Of a stretch of DNA of 64,000 nucleotides, positions 1-10,172 are shown piece after piece. Source of the DNA: Ichthyophis bannanicus (Eukaryota > Chordata > Amphibia > Gymnophiona > Ichthyophiidae); contig CM066045.1 of NCBI GenBank assembly GCA_033557465.1, positions 136,483,596 through 136,547,595 on the forward strand, written 5' to 3'. A model generated the notes under the pieces. The model did no database searches. It had not been told where the DNA came from and saw only the letters and a program-made list of their open reading frames with translations. Each line of letters starts with the position of its first letter. Position 1 is the first letter of the stretch. Both the position numbers and the translations under genes were made by a program.

Positions 1-40
1 CAGGAGGGACACAACTTGTCTAAACTCAAAAAAGGAGAGA
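1..40 (+). promoter_or_regulatory. 5' UTR / leader of the N-methyltransferase gene
   Basis: This stretch directly precedes the start codon of exon 1. The context of the ATG at 41 is strong for vertebrate initiation: A at -3 and G at +4. No TATA box or upstream exon can be placed because the window begins here, so the transcription start lies outside it or a non-coding first exon was missed. Confidence 0.5.
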
Positions 41-194
41 ATGGAATCAGACTTCACTGATAAAGAGACCTACCAGGAGGAGTTTGACCCCAAAGCCTAC
101 CTGGAAATGTATTATGGCGCTGAAGAGGGGCATCTTTTTATGGAAGAGTATTTGTCATTCATACTGAAAAATCTCTTTAATACTTTCACTTCAG
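41..194 (+). CDS. NNMT-like: NNMT/INMT-family N-methyltransferase, exon 1 (residues 1-51 plus one base)
   Basis: First coding exon of a SAM-dependent small-molecule N-methyltransferase (NNMT/PNMT/TEMT family, cytosolic). Seen: an ATG in strong context, 51 codons plus one base, then a consensus donor CAG|GTAAAT with GT at 195-196. The N-terminus begins MESDF and has the family pattern of a Tyr-rich lid: Tyr11, Tyr20, and the pair Tyr24-Tyr25. In human NNMT, Tyr20 and Tyr25 shape the SAM/substrate pocket (established knowledge). The downstream frame runs open into the G-rich repeat, but this is intron read-through: the GT donor and the fit with exon 2 (G|GT makes one Gly codon, phase 1) decide the end. 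The residues around the start look closer to NNMT than INMT, but orthology is not settled. Confidence 0.9.
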
Positions 195-231
195 GTAAAT
201 CTAGCGTTTCATGGTTACCTGCTGTAGGTGA

Positions 232-361
232 AGGGGGGGAGAGAGAGGGGGGGGAGACAGGGGGGGAGACAGGGGGGGAGAGAGGGGGGGGAGAGAGAGG
301 GGGGGAGACAGGGGGGGGAAACGGGGGGGGGGGTGAGAGAGGGGGGGAGAGAGGGGGGGTT
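232..361 (+). repeat. G-rich microsatellite (G-runs with GAGA/GACA spacers)
   Basis: A near-pure purine tract of about 130 bp: runs of 6-9 G separated by AGA, AGAGA or ACA units. It starts only 37 bp downstream of the exon 1 donor. It has many G-runs able to form G-quadruplexes on the sense strand of the pre-mRNA. Open frames here are simple-sequence artefacts. Confidence 0.9.
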
Positions 362-2247
362 ATGGACCCATAGGCAGATTATGTACCACCACACAACCCA
401 CTCTCTGGGGCTCAGGAGCACCCACCAATAGATCCACAGTCTACCTCCCTGCAATTGTAGCAGTAGAGGGGACCATCAACCCCAGTCCTGCTGGGGAACA
501 GACAGAGCACTACACATCCATAACACAATGGCAGGCCTGGGAATGCTCAGCTGCCCCCCACCATTATCTGACATTCTCCAGCAGCAAACCTCCAGCCGTT
601 GCACCCTGCAAGGTGTTCCAGCAAGACACATACTAGCTGCAGACAGTCCGCCAGCTAGTCCATAATGCATGGTCCTGGAGGAGATGCATACACACCAAGC
701 AAATAAGTCAGTGATTGGGCCCCAAAAGGGAACCCATAGATATCATATGAGAGAAATGCCATACAGCACTATGGGGGAACCTAGCCATGCCATGGTCACT
801 GTTCAGTCAGGATGAGAGTGACCTCACAGCAGGATATGCTATGGCCACCCTGTCCGTGCAGGTGGTGGCCAGGCACTACAATGTCCGAGCCATTGCCCTA
901 TGCCTTGTGCAGATGCAGCCAGGTCAGGCCACCCTATCCAGGCTATTCCCACAGTACCTTGCTCCTCATTATGCACATTGGCAGGCCAATAATGGCAACA
1001 GTGCTAGCAGTGAGGGGTGCCTGCATAGACGTCCATGCTTCCCCCAGCCCCGCCTGCCAATGTTCCGTGCCCTTGGTGGTGGCTATTGGGTACTATCCCC
1101 TGTGACACTGTGGGAAACACACTCATGCCCATGTTGGTCTTCAGCAGTTGCTGTCTGGCTGCTCTGCTGTTTCAGCATTCGTATGGCCCACCTGGGCATC
1201 ACCCTAGTCCGCACTGTGCCCCAGCTCCACCACAGCATGTGCCGCCTGCGGCACACTGTATCCCCTTCTCCGGCATCTGTCCAGTTGCCGTTCCAACATG
1301 CCTGCCCTGATGTTGCGGGACATGTGCACGCCATAGGAACCCTGTCGAATGGTGGGGAAAGCCCTGAGCAGCGCTATTTCACTGTGGGCTCATTCACCTT
1401 GTATGGGGCCGGAGTATAGACCCTTCCACAATTTATATCTTTTCTGTGGAGCTTACTCTTGGGGGGGGAGGGGTTGATGTTTCTCATTGATACCACTATT
1501 GGCGAGCTTGGTTATGGTTTTTTTCAAGTTTGTTGGGGTCATTTTCAGTGTTTATGTGCCCTTTTGTTCTGTGCACATGTATCACACATCACTTTTTTTA
1601 GGTTTCCCTGCCTGGGCTGTATATTGCTGACACTGAAATGGTTTCTCTCCCCTGTAATGTGCATTTAACGGCAGGTTTTCATTCGCGTTGGAATTGAGCT
1701 CTTCAGATCAGCGCGTTAGTGTGAGGGGAGCCTCTCCCCGCCCACTCTCCGCCCATTGACCCCTTTTCTCCGCTCTCTCTCCACCTTCTGCGGTGTTTTA
1801 CCGCGCTGCGGGAGTTTACGATCGTTAACTACGGTTAACACGCATTATGTAATGTTAACGATCGTAAGCGCATTATTACGTGCGTTATAATGCGCTTACG
1901 ATCATTAACGTTACATAACATGTGGAGTGGAGGAGTAGCCTAGTGGTTGGGGCAAGGTACTTCAGGCCAGAAGGTCAGGGGTTCAAATCCCACTAGAGGA
2001 CAGCCACCTTGGGCCGGAAGGACTTGGGTTTCTAGTCCCACAGATGCTCCTTGTGGTCTTGGGCAAGCCACTTAACCCTCCATTGCCCATGTTCCCTGTA
2101 AGTATTAGTGTATGTGTCTCATATCCCCACATGTTAAATGTATCCCCCAATTGTGTTGTGACCGCTTTGATTGAAGGATAAGGCAGCATACAAAAACTGT
2201 CTAAATAAAATAAATATACAATTACTGCAGTTTAGTAAACATACCCC
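362..2247 (-). mobile_element. 4-kb TIR element family, copy A (left part missing)
   Basis: Sequence from about 365 matches copy C (35338-39465) starting near 36705 and runs colinear with it to the right terminus, which reads TTTAGTAAACATACCCC at 2231-2247. The part matching 35338-36700 is absent and replaced by the G-rich microsatellite, so the copy is deleted at its left. A SINE (1923-2218) sits just inside the right terminus. The element abuts antisense L2 sequence at 2248. No transposase is recognised. Orientation is as in copy C and opposite to copies B, D and E. Confidence 0.7.
1923..2218 (+). mobile_element. tRNA-headed CORE/MIR-like SINE with L2-type 3' tail
   Basis: The 5' part has pol III boxes: TAGCCTAGTGGTT (A-box-like) and GGTTCAAATCC (B box, about 1980-1990). 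Next is the MIR/CORE signature of a cttgggcaagccacttaa block (about 2055-2075). The 3' part has the stem ACCGC...GGCAG at 2161-2187 and an A/T-rich end with AATAAA units. The same tail terminates L2 LINEs elsewhere in the window, notably at 60270-60296. This indicates a SINE mobilised by L2 machinery. Confidence 0.75.
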
Positions 2248-3069
2248 TTTGTGTCAGTGATTGGTTGACCATTTTGAGAATGAAAGGGGATAGTTCAGTT
2301 TTAGTTGTTTTTAGCCAGCTAAAAGGGCAGTGGTCAAGAGGGTGTGTAGTTGTATTAATTTTTGTGATTATGTTCTTTAGGTATTTTAGGTCAATCGTAT
2401 GGAAAGTTTGACATTTATTTATGGATAACAGAGCGATATTTGGATGAAGGTTATCCACTGTAGCCTGTTGCTTTAGTTTATTCATGTAGTGCAAAATGAG
2501 AGATTGTGGCTTGATGTTGATATTGTTTATTTCTGGATTAGGTGATTGAGTGAACGATCTCATGATTTCAGAAAGTTCCCTCGGGTAATTGAGAGACTTG
2601 GTGAGCACCATAGTGTGAAATTCTTTCTTTCTGTTATTAATAGAAATTTTGTATGCATGAAGAGTATTCATAGAGAGTGACCTATCATCTACGGATTGAG
2701 TCATCCTCCATTTGCCTTTGAGTTTCCTCAGTTTTTGTTTTAGCTTTCTTATGGCATGAGAATACCATTTCTCAGAGATCCTATGTGTCATTTTGTGGTG
2801 TGATTTGGATGCAGAGGCAGCGTTAGAGATGGAAGCATTCCAGTTCGTTAATATGTCACCTAAGTCCATTAGTGGAATATCTATATGAAGAAGGATATCA
2901 TTCAAAAAGGTTTCCATTTCAAATGCTCTATAATGCTTTTTTGGTGAGTCTACATCCCTAATTAGAGATGGCAATAAGAATTCTATTGTGTAGTTGTCGG
3001 TCCAGGGAATTTCAATTGTAGGGGTGAATAGAGATTATACTGTATAATATTATTTGGTAGGAATACTAA
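2248..3069 (-). pseudogene. L2-clade LINE ORF2 fragment (EN-RT linker), continuing at 10173
   Basis: An antisense open stretch of about 240 codons covers the region between endonuclease and reverse transcriptase of an L2/CR1-group LINE ORF2. Recognisable parts are a PWTDNYTIEF block (degraded by stops around 2990-3065), the region SKSHHKMTHRISEKWYS, and the pre-RT segment ending FILKMVNQSLTQ next to the TIR element. Known L2 ORF2 proteins have this order. It is separated from its endonuclease part (from 10173) by copy B of the 4-kb TIR element. Its 3' RT part is missing left of 2248. Non-functional. Confidence 0.75.
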
Positions 3070-3851
3070 GGGGGATGTTTACTAAAAACCGGAAATGTGC
3101 GCGCCGCAAAATAGCGCACGGAAACGCGGCACTGAAACGCTAATAAACGCGTTTAAACGCCCCGCACACGTGCGTGTCACCCCCGCAAAGGTGCGCGGCA
3201 CACTAACGGGCCCCGTACAAGTGCTGGCCCGCAAATGTCCGATAGAGGCGTGGAACGGCTAAAGGAGGGCGGAGGAAGGCTCCGGAGGGGCGGAGGGACG
3301 GGGTCAATGGGTGGAGAGTGGGAGGGGAGAGGCTCCCCGCACAGTATTGGGCCCGAATTTGCATTTAAAAGGAAGAGAAACCATTTCCGTCAGCAATGTA
3401 CAGGAAAACCAGGGAAACCAGCAAAACGTGAGCAGTGTGATACATGTGCACAGCACAAAAGTGCAAATAAAAATAGAAAATGACCACAACAGAACTATTA
3501 AAAATAGTAATTCAGCTGGGGAACAGTTATAGTGAAGGGCAAATACAGAAACCACACCCAGAAAAGCTTCAGAAAAAAGAAATTAATTTTGGAAGGGTTT
3601 ACAGAGCGGAGACTCTTCCAAAAAACATTTCCTTTTGTGGAGCTTTCCTGGGAGTGTTTGCTATGGTTGCCCATTAATATCACTGTTGCCCAGCGTGGTG
3701 ATATTTTGTCCCCCATTTCCCGTGGTCATTTCCGGGGTTTATGTGCACGTTTGTCACCAGACAGGGTGCATATGCCACAGTAAATTTGCGTAGAGCAGGG
3801 TTTGTGACTCCATCCTGCCAGGCTTACTACCTCCAGGGGCTGCACTGTCTA

Positions 3852-3934
3852 TGTGGCCATAGTGTGGTGCAGCAGACAGAGTCAGTACCTCTAGGACCAG
3901 AGGGTCAGAAGTTCAAAGCCCAGCTGGGGCACTT
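3852..3934 (+). repeat. tRNA-like module in copy B
   Basis: An A-box-like stretch around AGTGTGGTGCAGCAGAC and a B-box-like AAGTTCAAAGCC lie about 45 nt apart, as in tRNA genes. The same module recurs at 4299-4368 plus 7071-7097, at 48336-48412, at 38203-38280 on the minus strand, and at 63700-63770. No intact cloverleaf is claimed. Confidence 0.5.
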
Positions 3935-4469
3935 GCCAGCCCAGTCCCCATATTTTACCCACCACCAAACACAGATAGCGCAGACACCCCTGTATTGCAG
4001 GGGACATAAGCATGGGGAAAACACCCATACTTTACCCAACAACGCACACACACCACAACAATGGGCATTACCCACAGCCAAGTACCCCAAATGCAGTCCC
4101 GTACTGCCACATTCCAATCAGATCACCTGCATTTTATGGGAGAAGCTCATGCCAGCATGTTGGCAGACGAGTACATGTGGTGCAGGGGGCAGTGGCTGCT
4201 AGCGACAGAAGACAGAGGCCTAGCCATGTGCAGGCTGGCACAGTCCACAGCAACAGACAGGCCCTGCCGGATCCACAGTCATGGACTATCCAGGGAATTC
4301 AGCCAATCTGTGGCTACACGGTGGTGCAGTGCACACAGACAGTGCATGCAAGAACAGAAGGCCACAGGCAGGGCCGGATTTACGTATACGCCATGTACGC
4401 CATGGCGTAGGGCCCACAGCCGGCAGGGGCCCACAAAAAAAGAACCAGTTTTTTTTTTTTAAACTCATT

Positions 4470-4843
4470 TTAAAAAAAAACCTGGTGGCTGCCGCCGCGG
4501 GGCCCCCTCTGTTGCCGCGGGGGCCCCGTCTACAAGCTGGTCGGGTCCGGTCGGGTCTCTCTCCCTCCCTCCCTCGCTGCAGGCTGCGAGAGACGCGAAG
4601 ATAGAGCGTCTCCTCGCGTCTGTGTTAAGCCCGCAGGGGCTGATGGGATTTCCCATCAGCCCCTGCGGGCTTAACACAGACGCGAGGAGATGCTCTCCCT
4701 TCACGTCTCTCGCAGCCTGCAGCGAGGGAGGGAGGGAGAGAGACCGGACCGGACCGGACCGGACCGGACCCGACCAGCTTGTAGATGGGGCCCCCGCGGC
4801 AGCAGAGGGGGCCCCGCGGCGGCAGCCACCAGGTTTTTTTTTT
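4470..4843. repeat. Long near-perfect foldback (about 370 bp)
   Basis: Two arms of about 180 bp with a 2-base TT loop at 4649-4650. The inner arms GATGGGA/TCCCATC are followed outward by the matching GCCCGCAGGGGC region, the GCTGCAGGCTGCGAG block, CT/GA repeats, the ACAAGCTGGTCGGGTCC block, and CCTGGTGGCTGCCGCC against GGCGGCAGCCACCAGG. The arms differ by a few bases and a short GGACC expansion in the right arm. A transcript of either strand would form a very stable hairpin. Confidence 0.85.
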
Positions 4844-4862
4844 AAATTAAATTTTACTTTAG

Positions 4863-5990
4863 GCCGGGGGGGGGGTAGGACTGGTAATGGGCTATGGGGG
4901 GGGGGGGTTAGGACTGGTAAGGGGCTATGGGGGGGGGTAGGACTGGTAATGGGCTATGGGGGGGTAGGACTGGTAAGGGGCTATGGGGGGTGGGTAGGAC
5001 TGGTAATGGGCTATTGGGGGGGCTGGGGCTGGAAATGGACTGGGGGGGTAGGACTGGTAATGGGCTATTGGGGGGGCTGGGGCTGGAAATGGACTGGGGG
5101 GGTAGGACTGGTAATGGGCTATGGGGGGGTAGGACTGGTAATGGTCTATTGGGGGGGCTGGGGCTGGAAATGGACTGGGGGGGGGTAGGACTGGTAATGG
5201 GCTATTGGGGGGGCTGGGGCTGGAAATGGACTGGGGGGGTAGGGCTGGTAATGGGCTATTGGGGGGCTGGGGCTGGAAATGGGCTGGGCTGGGCTGGGCT
5301 GGGGGGGGTTAAGGCTAGAGGTGGGCTGATGGGGTTAGGACTGGTAATGGACTGTGGGCTGTTGGGGGGGCTTAGAACTGGCAATGGGCTTTGGGGGGGT
5401 TAAGACTGGTAATGGGCTGTGGGCTGATGGGTGCTGTCTGGTAATGGGCTATGGGCGAGTCTAGGACAGGAAATGGGCTGGGGGGTTAAGACTGGAGGTG
5501 GGCTGATGGGGTTAGGACTGGTAATGGGCTGTTGGGGGGGGGTTAGAACTGGTAATGGGCTTTGGGGGGGTTAAGACTGGTAATGGGCTGTGGGCTGATG
5601 GGGGTTGTCTGGTAATGGGCTATGGGGGGCTAGGACTGGAAATGGGCTGGGGGGTTAAAACTGGAGGTGGGATGATGGGGTTAGGACTGGTAATGGGCTG
5701 TGGGCTGATGGGGGGGTAGGACTGGCAATGGGCTATGGGGGGCTGACTGGAAATGGGTTGATGGGGTTAGGACTGGAAGTGGGCTGATGGGGGGTTAGGA
5801 CTGGTAATGGGTTATAGGGGGGGCTTAAACTGACAATGGGGTGATGGGGGGTTAAGGACTGAAAATGGGGTGATGGGGGGTTAAGGACTGTAAGTGGGGT
5901 GATGGGGGGGCTAGGACTGGTATTGGGTTGGGGGGTTGCTAGGACTGGAAATGGGCTGATGGATGGCTAGGACTGGAAATGGGCTGATGC
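4863..5990 (+). repeat. Poly-G minisatellite, unit about 30-45 bp
   Basis: Tandem degenerate units built on GGACTGGTAATGGGCTAT followed by 5-10 G. Variants replace the G-run by GGCTGGGGCTGGAAATGGAC or TGATGGGG. The array is about 1.1 kb and strongly strand-asymmetric. The open frames across it are repeat artefacts, not genes. A related array occurs at 29256-29660. Confidence 0.9.
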
Positions 5991-6600
5991 AGGGACTAGA
6001 AGGGAATGGATGCTGGGTGAGGCTGGAACTAGAAGGGAGCTGATGTTGGGGGAGGATTAGAATGGGATGGGGCTGGAAGAGTAAAATGGAGAAGGGAAAA
6101 ATATTTTGTGTGGGAGGGATAAAAAATCTACAATTGGCCGGGTATTGGGAGAGTAAGTGGGGATTGAGGATGGAGGGGTAAAATTTGAGTGGATGAAATA
6201 GGAATGAGGAAAGAGCAAAAGGAGAAAGATTAGTATGTTAAAGCAGATGTAGAGAGAGAATGGAAAAAAATCTAGAAGAGAGAAGAAAGGACAAATGGAC
6301 AGCAGACGATGGAGAGTTAGCAGAAGACACGAAGAAACCAGAAGAAAGTGGCTGGAGCAATTGCAGCTGAAAAAAATGCACAAAAGGTAGAAAAATATCT
6401 CTTTATTTTGAATTTATTAATTGGAATATGTCAGCTCTGGTAAATGTGCATCATTAACATCTGTGCTTTGTTTAGTACAAGAGCAAATTAATGTATAGTT
6501 TTATTTCTACAGTGTTGTACATTCCAAGTTTGGCTTTTGGGATTCCCAGTTTAATTATTGTCTTCCTATTTCTAAATTGTGATTACTTGTTTGGTGATGG
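5991..6600 (+). repeat. Conserved A-rich module shared by the two foldback elements
   Basis: From CTAGAAGGGAATGGATGCTG to near the GATTCCCAGTTTAATTATT block this segment aligns along its length with 29720-30290, including GAAACCAGAAGAAAGTG and TTTATTTTGAATTTATTAA. It has no convincing ORF. Its retention in two elements with different ends makes it an internal module of the family. Confidence 0.75.
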
Positions 6601-9090
6601 TCTATGTTCTGCATGTGTAACTGAGCTGAGGTGTTCTGTTTATATAATTCCTATTTGACATTGCCACTTGTTCTCTTTCCCCAGTAGGTCATGTATTGTT
6701 GTTCTCTGAAATGTATTGGTTTAATATTTGCAGTGTTGCCTTTTGATTGGTAGAGTATGGTGCTTTGTGAGTCCTGGTAGTGCTGTTAGGATACGGCGGG
6801 TTTACTATGGGCAGTGTTTGTAGTAGTTCCTAATGTGTCTGGCAGTTGGCACTGGATTATAGTAATGTAGAAATCTTTTAGTCTTTCTTTATCCATACAC
6901 TCATTAAGAGGCACGTTTACTAAAAGTTAGTATATGGTAACATTATGCAAATATTTATGCAAATGAGGCCCCTTATGCAAATGAGGTCCGCACCCCCCTT
7001 GGGCCGCCCCCTGCTGGGGGCCCACAATTTTTGTTGGCGTAGGGCCTCACTCAAGGTAAATCCGGCCCTGGCCACAGGTTCAAAGACCAGCTGGGGCTAC
7101 CGGCAATCCTGCCCACATATTTTCCCCACAAATAAACAGTGACAGTAAGGACACACCTTTCGTGACGAGGACATATGCAATGGTAATACATCTATCTTTT
7201 ACCCCACCGAGCACAGACACCATGAACAGGGGCAGAACCTACAGCAGAATCCCCCAAATGCAGTCCTGGTGGGCCACACACCAGTCAGGTTCCATGCTGC
7301 TACTCATACAAATGCCTGTGCTGTATATCTATGCACCACCCCCACGGCATGTAGATGTAGCTCATGCATATTCATGAGGGACAGCAGGAAGATCTGAACA
7401 GTGTGATGCAAAACTGGACTGTAGTGGGGAAGCGCTGCCGTAAAGCAGCAGCCAACAGGGGCAGACACACCCACACCCACACCCACAGGCCCCATTGGCC
7501 AATGTCTCCTGTAGAGGCAGAACATTGGACCCTGCGTGCATCTCCCAATACCAGCACCTGCATACCTTAGCAATGTCACCCTACACCTGAGGTACACAGC
7601 TCTGAAATGTTTGCTAAGAGTACAGGCTGATAGATATCCCTACGTTACGCACATACTGCTAGTTGACCCCATCCGAACAATCTGTTTGGTGTCTGCGGTG
7701 CGTGCTCCAGGCCTGGCCTCTGACGGTGTTCACCACCCTGGGGAGTGACCCCCAGCAGTACTGCATACCATATCCATGCCTGTGCCGTGCCCAGGACCGG
7801 TGTGGTGGCCAAGGCTAATCACCCCCTCAATAGTAGCACAATGCTGGCATAGGTGTGGGAGTGTGTGTCTGTCTATACAGTGTGTGTTGGCTGCAAACAC
7901 CTTCCCCAACCCACACTGCCAGCACTACTGCCAGTATTGGCCTGCCAATGTGCATAATGAGCAGCAAGGTACCATGGGTATAGGTCAGACATGGTGGGCT
8001 GGCCAGGATGCATCTGCACAGGGCATAGGGCACTGGCTGTGACATTGTAGTGCCAGGCCACCACCTACACAGACAGGGTGACCTCTGTATGTGCTGCTGG
8101 GGGAGAACTCTCACCCTGAGTGTGCAGTGATGACAGCATGGCTAGGCACCCCCATAGTGCTGTATTGTGTTTCTCTCTTGTGATATATATGGGTTTCCTG
8201 TTGGGGCCTCCTCACAGAGCTCTCTGCTTGTGTGTGCTGCCACCCCAGTTTTGGGTGCATGCATTGCCATCAGGGCTAACCAGCAGACTGTTCACAGCTG
8301 GTATGTGTCTTGATGGAGTGCCTTGCAGGGTGCAGTGGCTGATGGCTTGCTGCAGGTGAATATCAGATAGTGCTGGGGGTGCATCTTTGGATATCCAGGC
8401 CGAATGTCTGTCTGATATTGTGTTATGGATGTGTGTGGAGCTGCTTGGACTGCCCTGTAGGGTGTCTGTTCCCCAGCAGGACTGGGGTTTGATGGTCCAC
8501 TCTACTGCTGTGTGGGGTGGGGTGGAAATCTGTTGGTGGGGGGCCCTGTTTGCCACCCTGGGGGGGGGGGGGGGGGGGGGGGGGAGGAAAGAGAAAGGGG
8601 TACTTTGACCACCTAGGGGTCCATGGGGGTTTCCATCTAACTGAGACAGACAGAGAGAGAGAGAGATCCAACATGTTTCTGTAGCACCTGCCTATCTCAC
8701 AGGTTAGTACTGTTTTGGAGCTCTGTCATGGCCTCATCCAGCCATGGCTGGTGTTGTGGACCTAGTCCTGGGTGCCACATCACACCCTCAGGGTGAGCAC
8801 AGTACCCGCACAATGTGACGGTGTGTAGCTACTCTTTGCTGGTAGTCCACCCGCTCAGGACCCCCTACCAGGCCGAGGTGCTGTGTGGGTGCACACGGAC
8901 AATTCCCCCTACCAGGCCGGGTAGCTGTTGGGGTGCATTCCCCATCTTGTGTGCATCTGTGGACAGCTGATTTGCATGTGCAGTGCATCATGGGTACGGG
9001 TGGCCTAACCCTATCCTGTCTACAACAGCAGACTGTCTGTGGGGTGACGTGCAGGCTCTCTGCAGCCAGCCAGGGGCTTGCTGTCAGCTA

Positions 9091-9163
9091 TAGAGCTGTA
9101 GCCCAATGGTTACGTCACTCCCTATACAGCCAGAGGTCATGGGTTCAAACCCACAGTGGGGCC
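9091..9163 (+). repeat. tRNA-like module in copy B, B box GGGTTCAAACCC
   Basis: GCTGTAGCCCAATGGTTA resembles a D-arm/A-box, and GGTCATGGGTTCAAACCC is a good T-arm/B-box about 35 nt later. The module is closely conserved at 50739-50803 and on the minus strand at 36091-36162. It lacks a clear acceptor-stem pairing, so it is read as a pol III promoter module rather than a functional tRNA gene. Confidence 0.6.
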
Positions 9164-9252
9164 CTTTGATAGGGCTGTCCACAGCTTTATTTTTATTTAC
9201 TGTACATATGTCTATGCCGGCAAAACCACACACAGCTTACTATACCCATTAG

Positions 9253-9410
9253 GTGCCTCTGAGGGTGCTTTATAGGGCGCCCTATAGGCCACCTTATGGT
9301 TGCCATCCATATAGGGTGCAATATACATTATCCTGTGTCGCAACATACATGGTGCCCTATAGGGGACATTCTAGGGTGCCTTGGCAGACAGTGCACTGCA
9401 ACATGTGCCT
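9253..9410. repeat. Cluster of short TATAGGGCGCC-type palindromic repeats
   Basis: Repeated imperfect units of the type TATAGGGCGCCCTATAGG and ATAGGGTGC in alternating orientation. Equivalent clusters lie at 35872-36032 and 50900-51052 in copies C and D, with different units (TATAAGGCACC, TATAAGGCGCC). The cluster marks the same internal position in each copy. Confidence 0.65.
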
Positions 9411-9547
9411 TACCAGCATCCGTATGTTAACACACTGTGAGAGCGGGTTTACTAGTGGTGGGAAATAAAATATAAATGGAAGGCCTCCTACAGCACTCCT
9501 CACCATGATACATACTGCCCCAGCCAGCCATGTTCACTGGGCACTGT

Positions 9548-9611
9548 GAGGGGTTGAACCCCTGGCCCCTGCACCATTGGTCAGTGTCTTAACCATTGTG
9601 CTATGGCTCCG
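9548..9611 (-). repeat. tRNA-like module (antisense) in copy B, first of a pair
   Basis: On the minus strand: GGAGCCATAGCACAATGG (A-box-like) and GGGGTTCAACCCC (perfect T-stem palindrome, B box). A second copy with the same layout follows at 9922-9984, so the pair flanks the minisatellite at 9640-9870. It could derive from a tRNA gene; no mature tRNA fold was verified. Confidence 0.55.
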
Positions 9612-9639
9612 TTACTATTATTTGCACATCAGCACGCCA

Positions 9640-9870
9640 CTTATCCCTCCCACTATTGGACTGCCCCCTCACACATCAGCGCGCCGCCTTCTGCCCACCG
9701 GCTCGCCGCCTTCTGTTGCCCACATTTATCAGCGCACCGCCTTCTGCCGCCCAAACTTAACAATGCGCCGCCATCTGCTGCCCACACTGAGCAGTGCGCC
9801 GCCTCATGCCGTAATAAAAATAACAGTGCGCCGCCTTCTGCCGCCCAAAATTAATATGCCTCCTAAACCA
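9640..9870. repeat. Minisatellite, unit about 36 bp (GCGCCGCCTTCTGCCGCCCA)
   Basis: About six degenerate units built around GCGCCGCCTTCTGCCGCCCA separated by A/C-rich spacers. It lies between two antisense tRNA-like modules. It appears confined to copy B. Confidence 0.7.
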
Positions 9871-9921
9871 CTTTTGCCCATAAATGTTGATGCCTCAGCT
9901 GGTCTTTTTTGTTGAGCGCAA

Positions 9922-9984
9922 TGGGGGTTTGAACCCCTGGCCCTGCACCATTGGTCGGTGTCTTCACCGTTGTACTACGGCTCT
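9922..9984 (-). repeat. tRNA-like module (antisense) in copy B, second of a pair
   Basis: On the minus strand an AGCCGTAGTACAACGGT A-box-like start and GGGGTTCAAACCCC B box. It is a near duplicate of 9548-9611, which suggests local duplication when the minisatellite arose. Confidence 0.55.
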
Positions 9985-10172
9985 GTTGTTTGGTTTTGCA
10001 GCAGTGCCCCACTTAGCCTTCCCACGCGCTAATGTGGGCCCCGCACATTAGCGCGACGCACACACGTACGGTCCGTTTTTTTGCTTTTTTCTGCCTGGCC
10101 CGCCCACTCCTTATATGGCAATAGCACACTAACGGGAACCCGCACAGCAACGGTGTTTAGTAAACATGCCCC

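Larger units (their letters stand above)
4369..7070 (+). mobile_element. Non-autonomous hAT-like element with foldback and poly-G minisatellite
   Basis: The perfect 15-bp terminal inverted repeats are CAGGGCCGGATTTAC and GTAAATCCGGCCCTG. An 8-bp target duplication GCCACAGG lies at 4361-4368 and 7071-7078. Eight-base duplications and CAGGG termini are typical of hAT elements (established). It is 2702 bp with no transposase. In order it contains a long foldback, a poly-G minisatellite, and an A-rich module also present in the element at 28759-30434. The insertion splits a tRNA-like module of copy B between its A- and B-box parts. Confidence 0.85.
3070..10172 (+). mobile_element. 4-kb TIR element family, copy B (interrupted by a hAT-like element)
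   Basis: The ends are inverted: left GGGGGATGTTTACTAAA and right TTTAGTAAACATGCCCC. Flanking TAA at 3067-3069 and 10173-10175 is a 3-bp target duplication inside an L2 ORF2, whose reading resumes on both sides. Without the hAT-like insert (4369-7070) the element is about 4.4 kb. Internal landmarks shared with the other copies are GC-rich ends, tRNA-like modules, a foldback MITE (degraded, about 7240-7450), a conserved block near 7830-8080, a poly-G run at 8558-8584, and the clustered TATAAGGCGCC palindromes near 9255. No transposase is recognised. The 3-bp A/T target site suggests PIF/Harbinger mobilisation (inference). Confidence 0.8.

Noticed and set aside
41..373. Exon 1 frame extended as a 110-residue protein
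   Set aside because: The frame past 194 runs into intron and poly-G repeat. The GT donor and the fit to exon 2 end the exon at 194.
4622..5403. Long Gly-rich open frames
   Set aside because: They lie over the foldback and poly-G minisatellite; low-complexity, no start or family support.
9091..9163. Functional tRNA gene
   Set aside because: A and B boxes are present but acceptor-stem pairing was not found and the sequence repeats inside transposon copies; kept as a tRNA-like module.
9253..9410. CRISPR-like array
   Set aside because: Units are short, degenerate and in both orientations with no unique spacers; this is a eukaryotic transposon.
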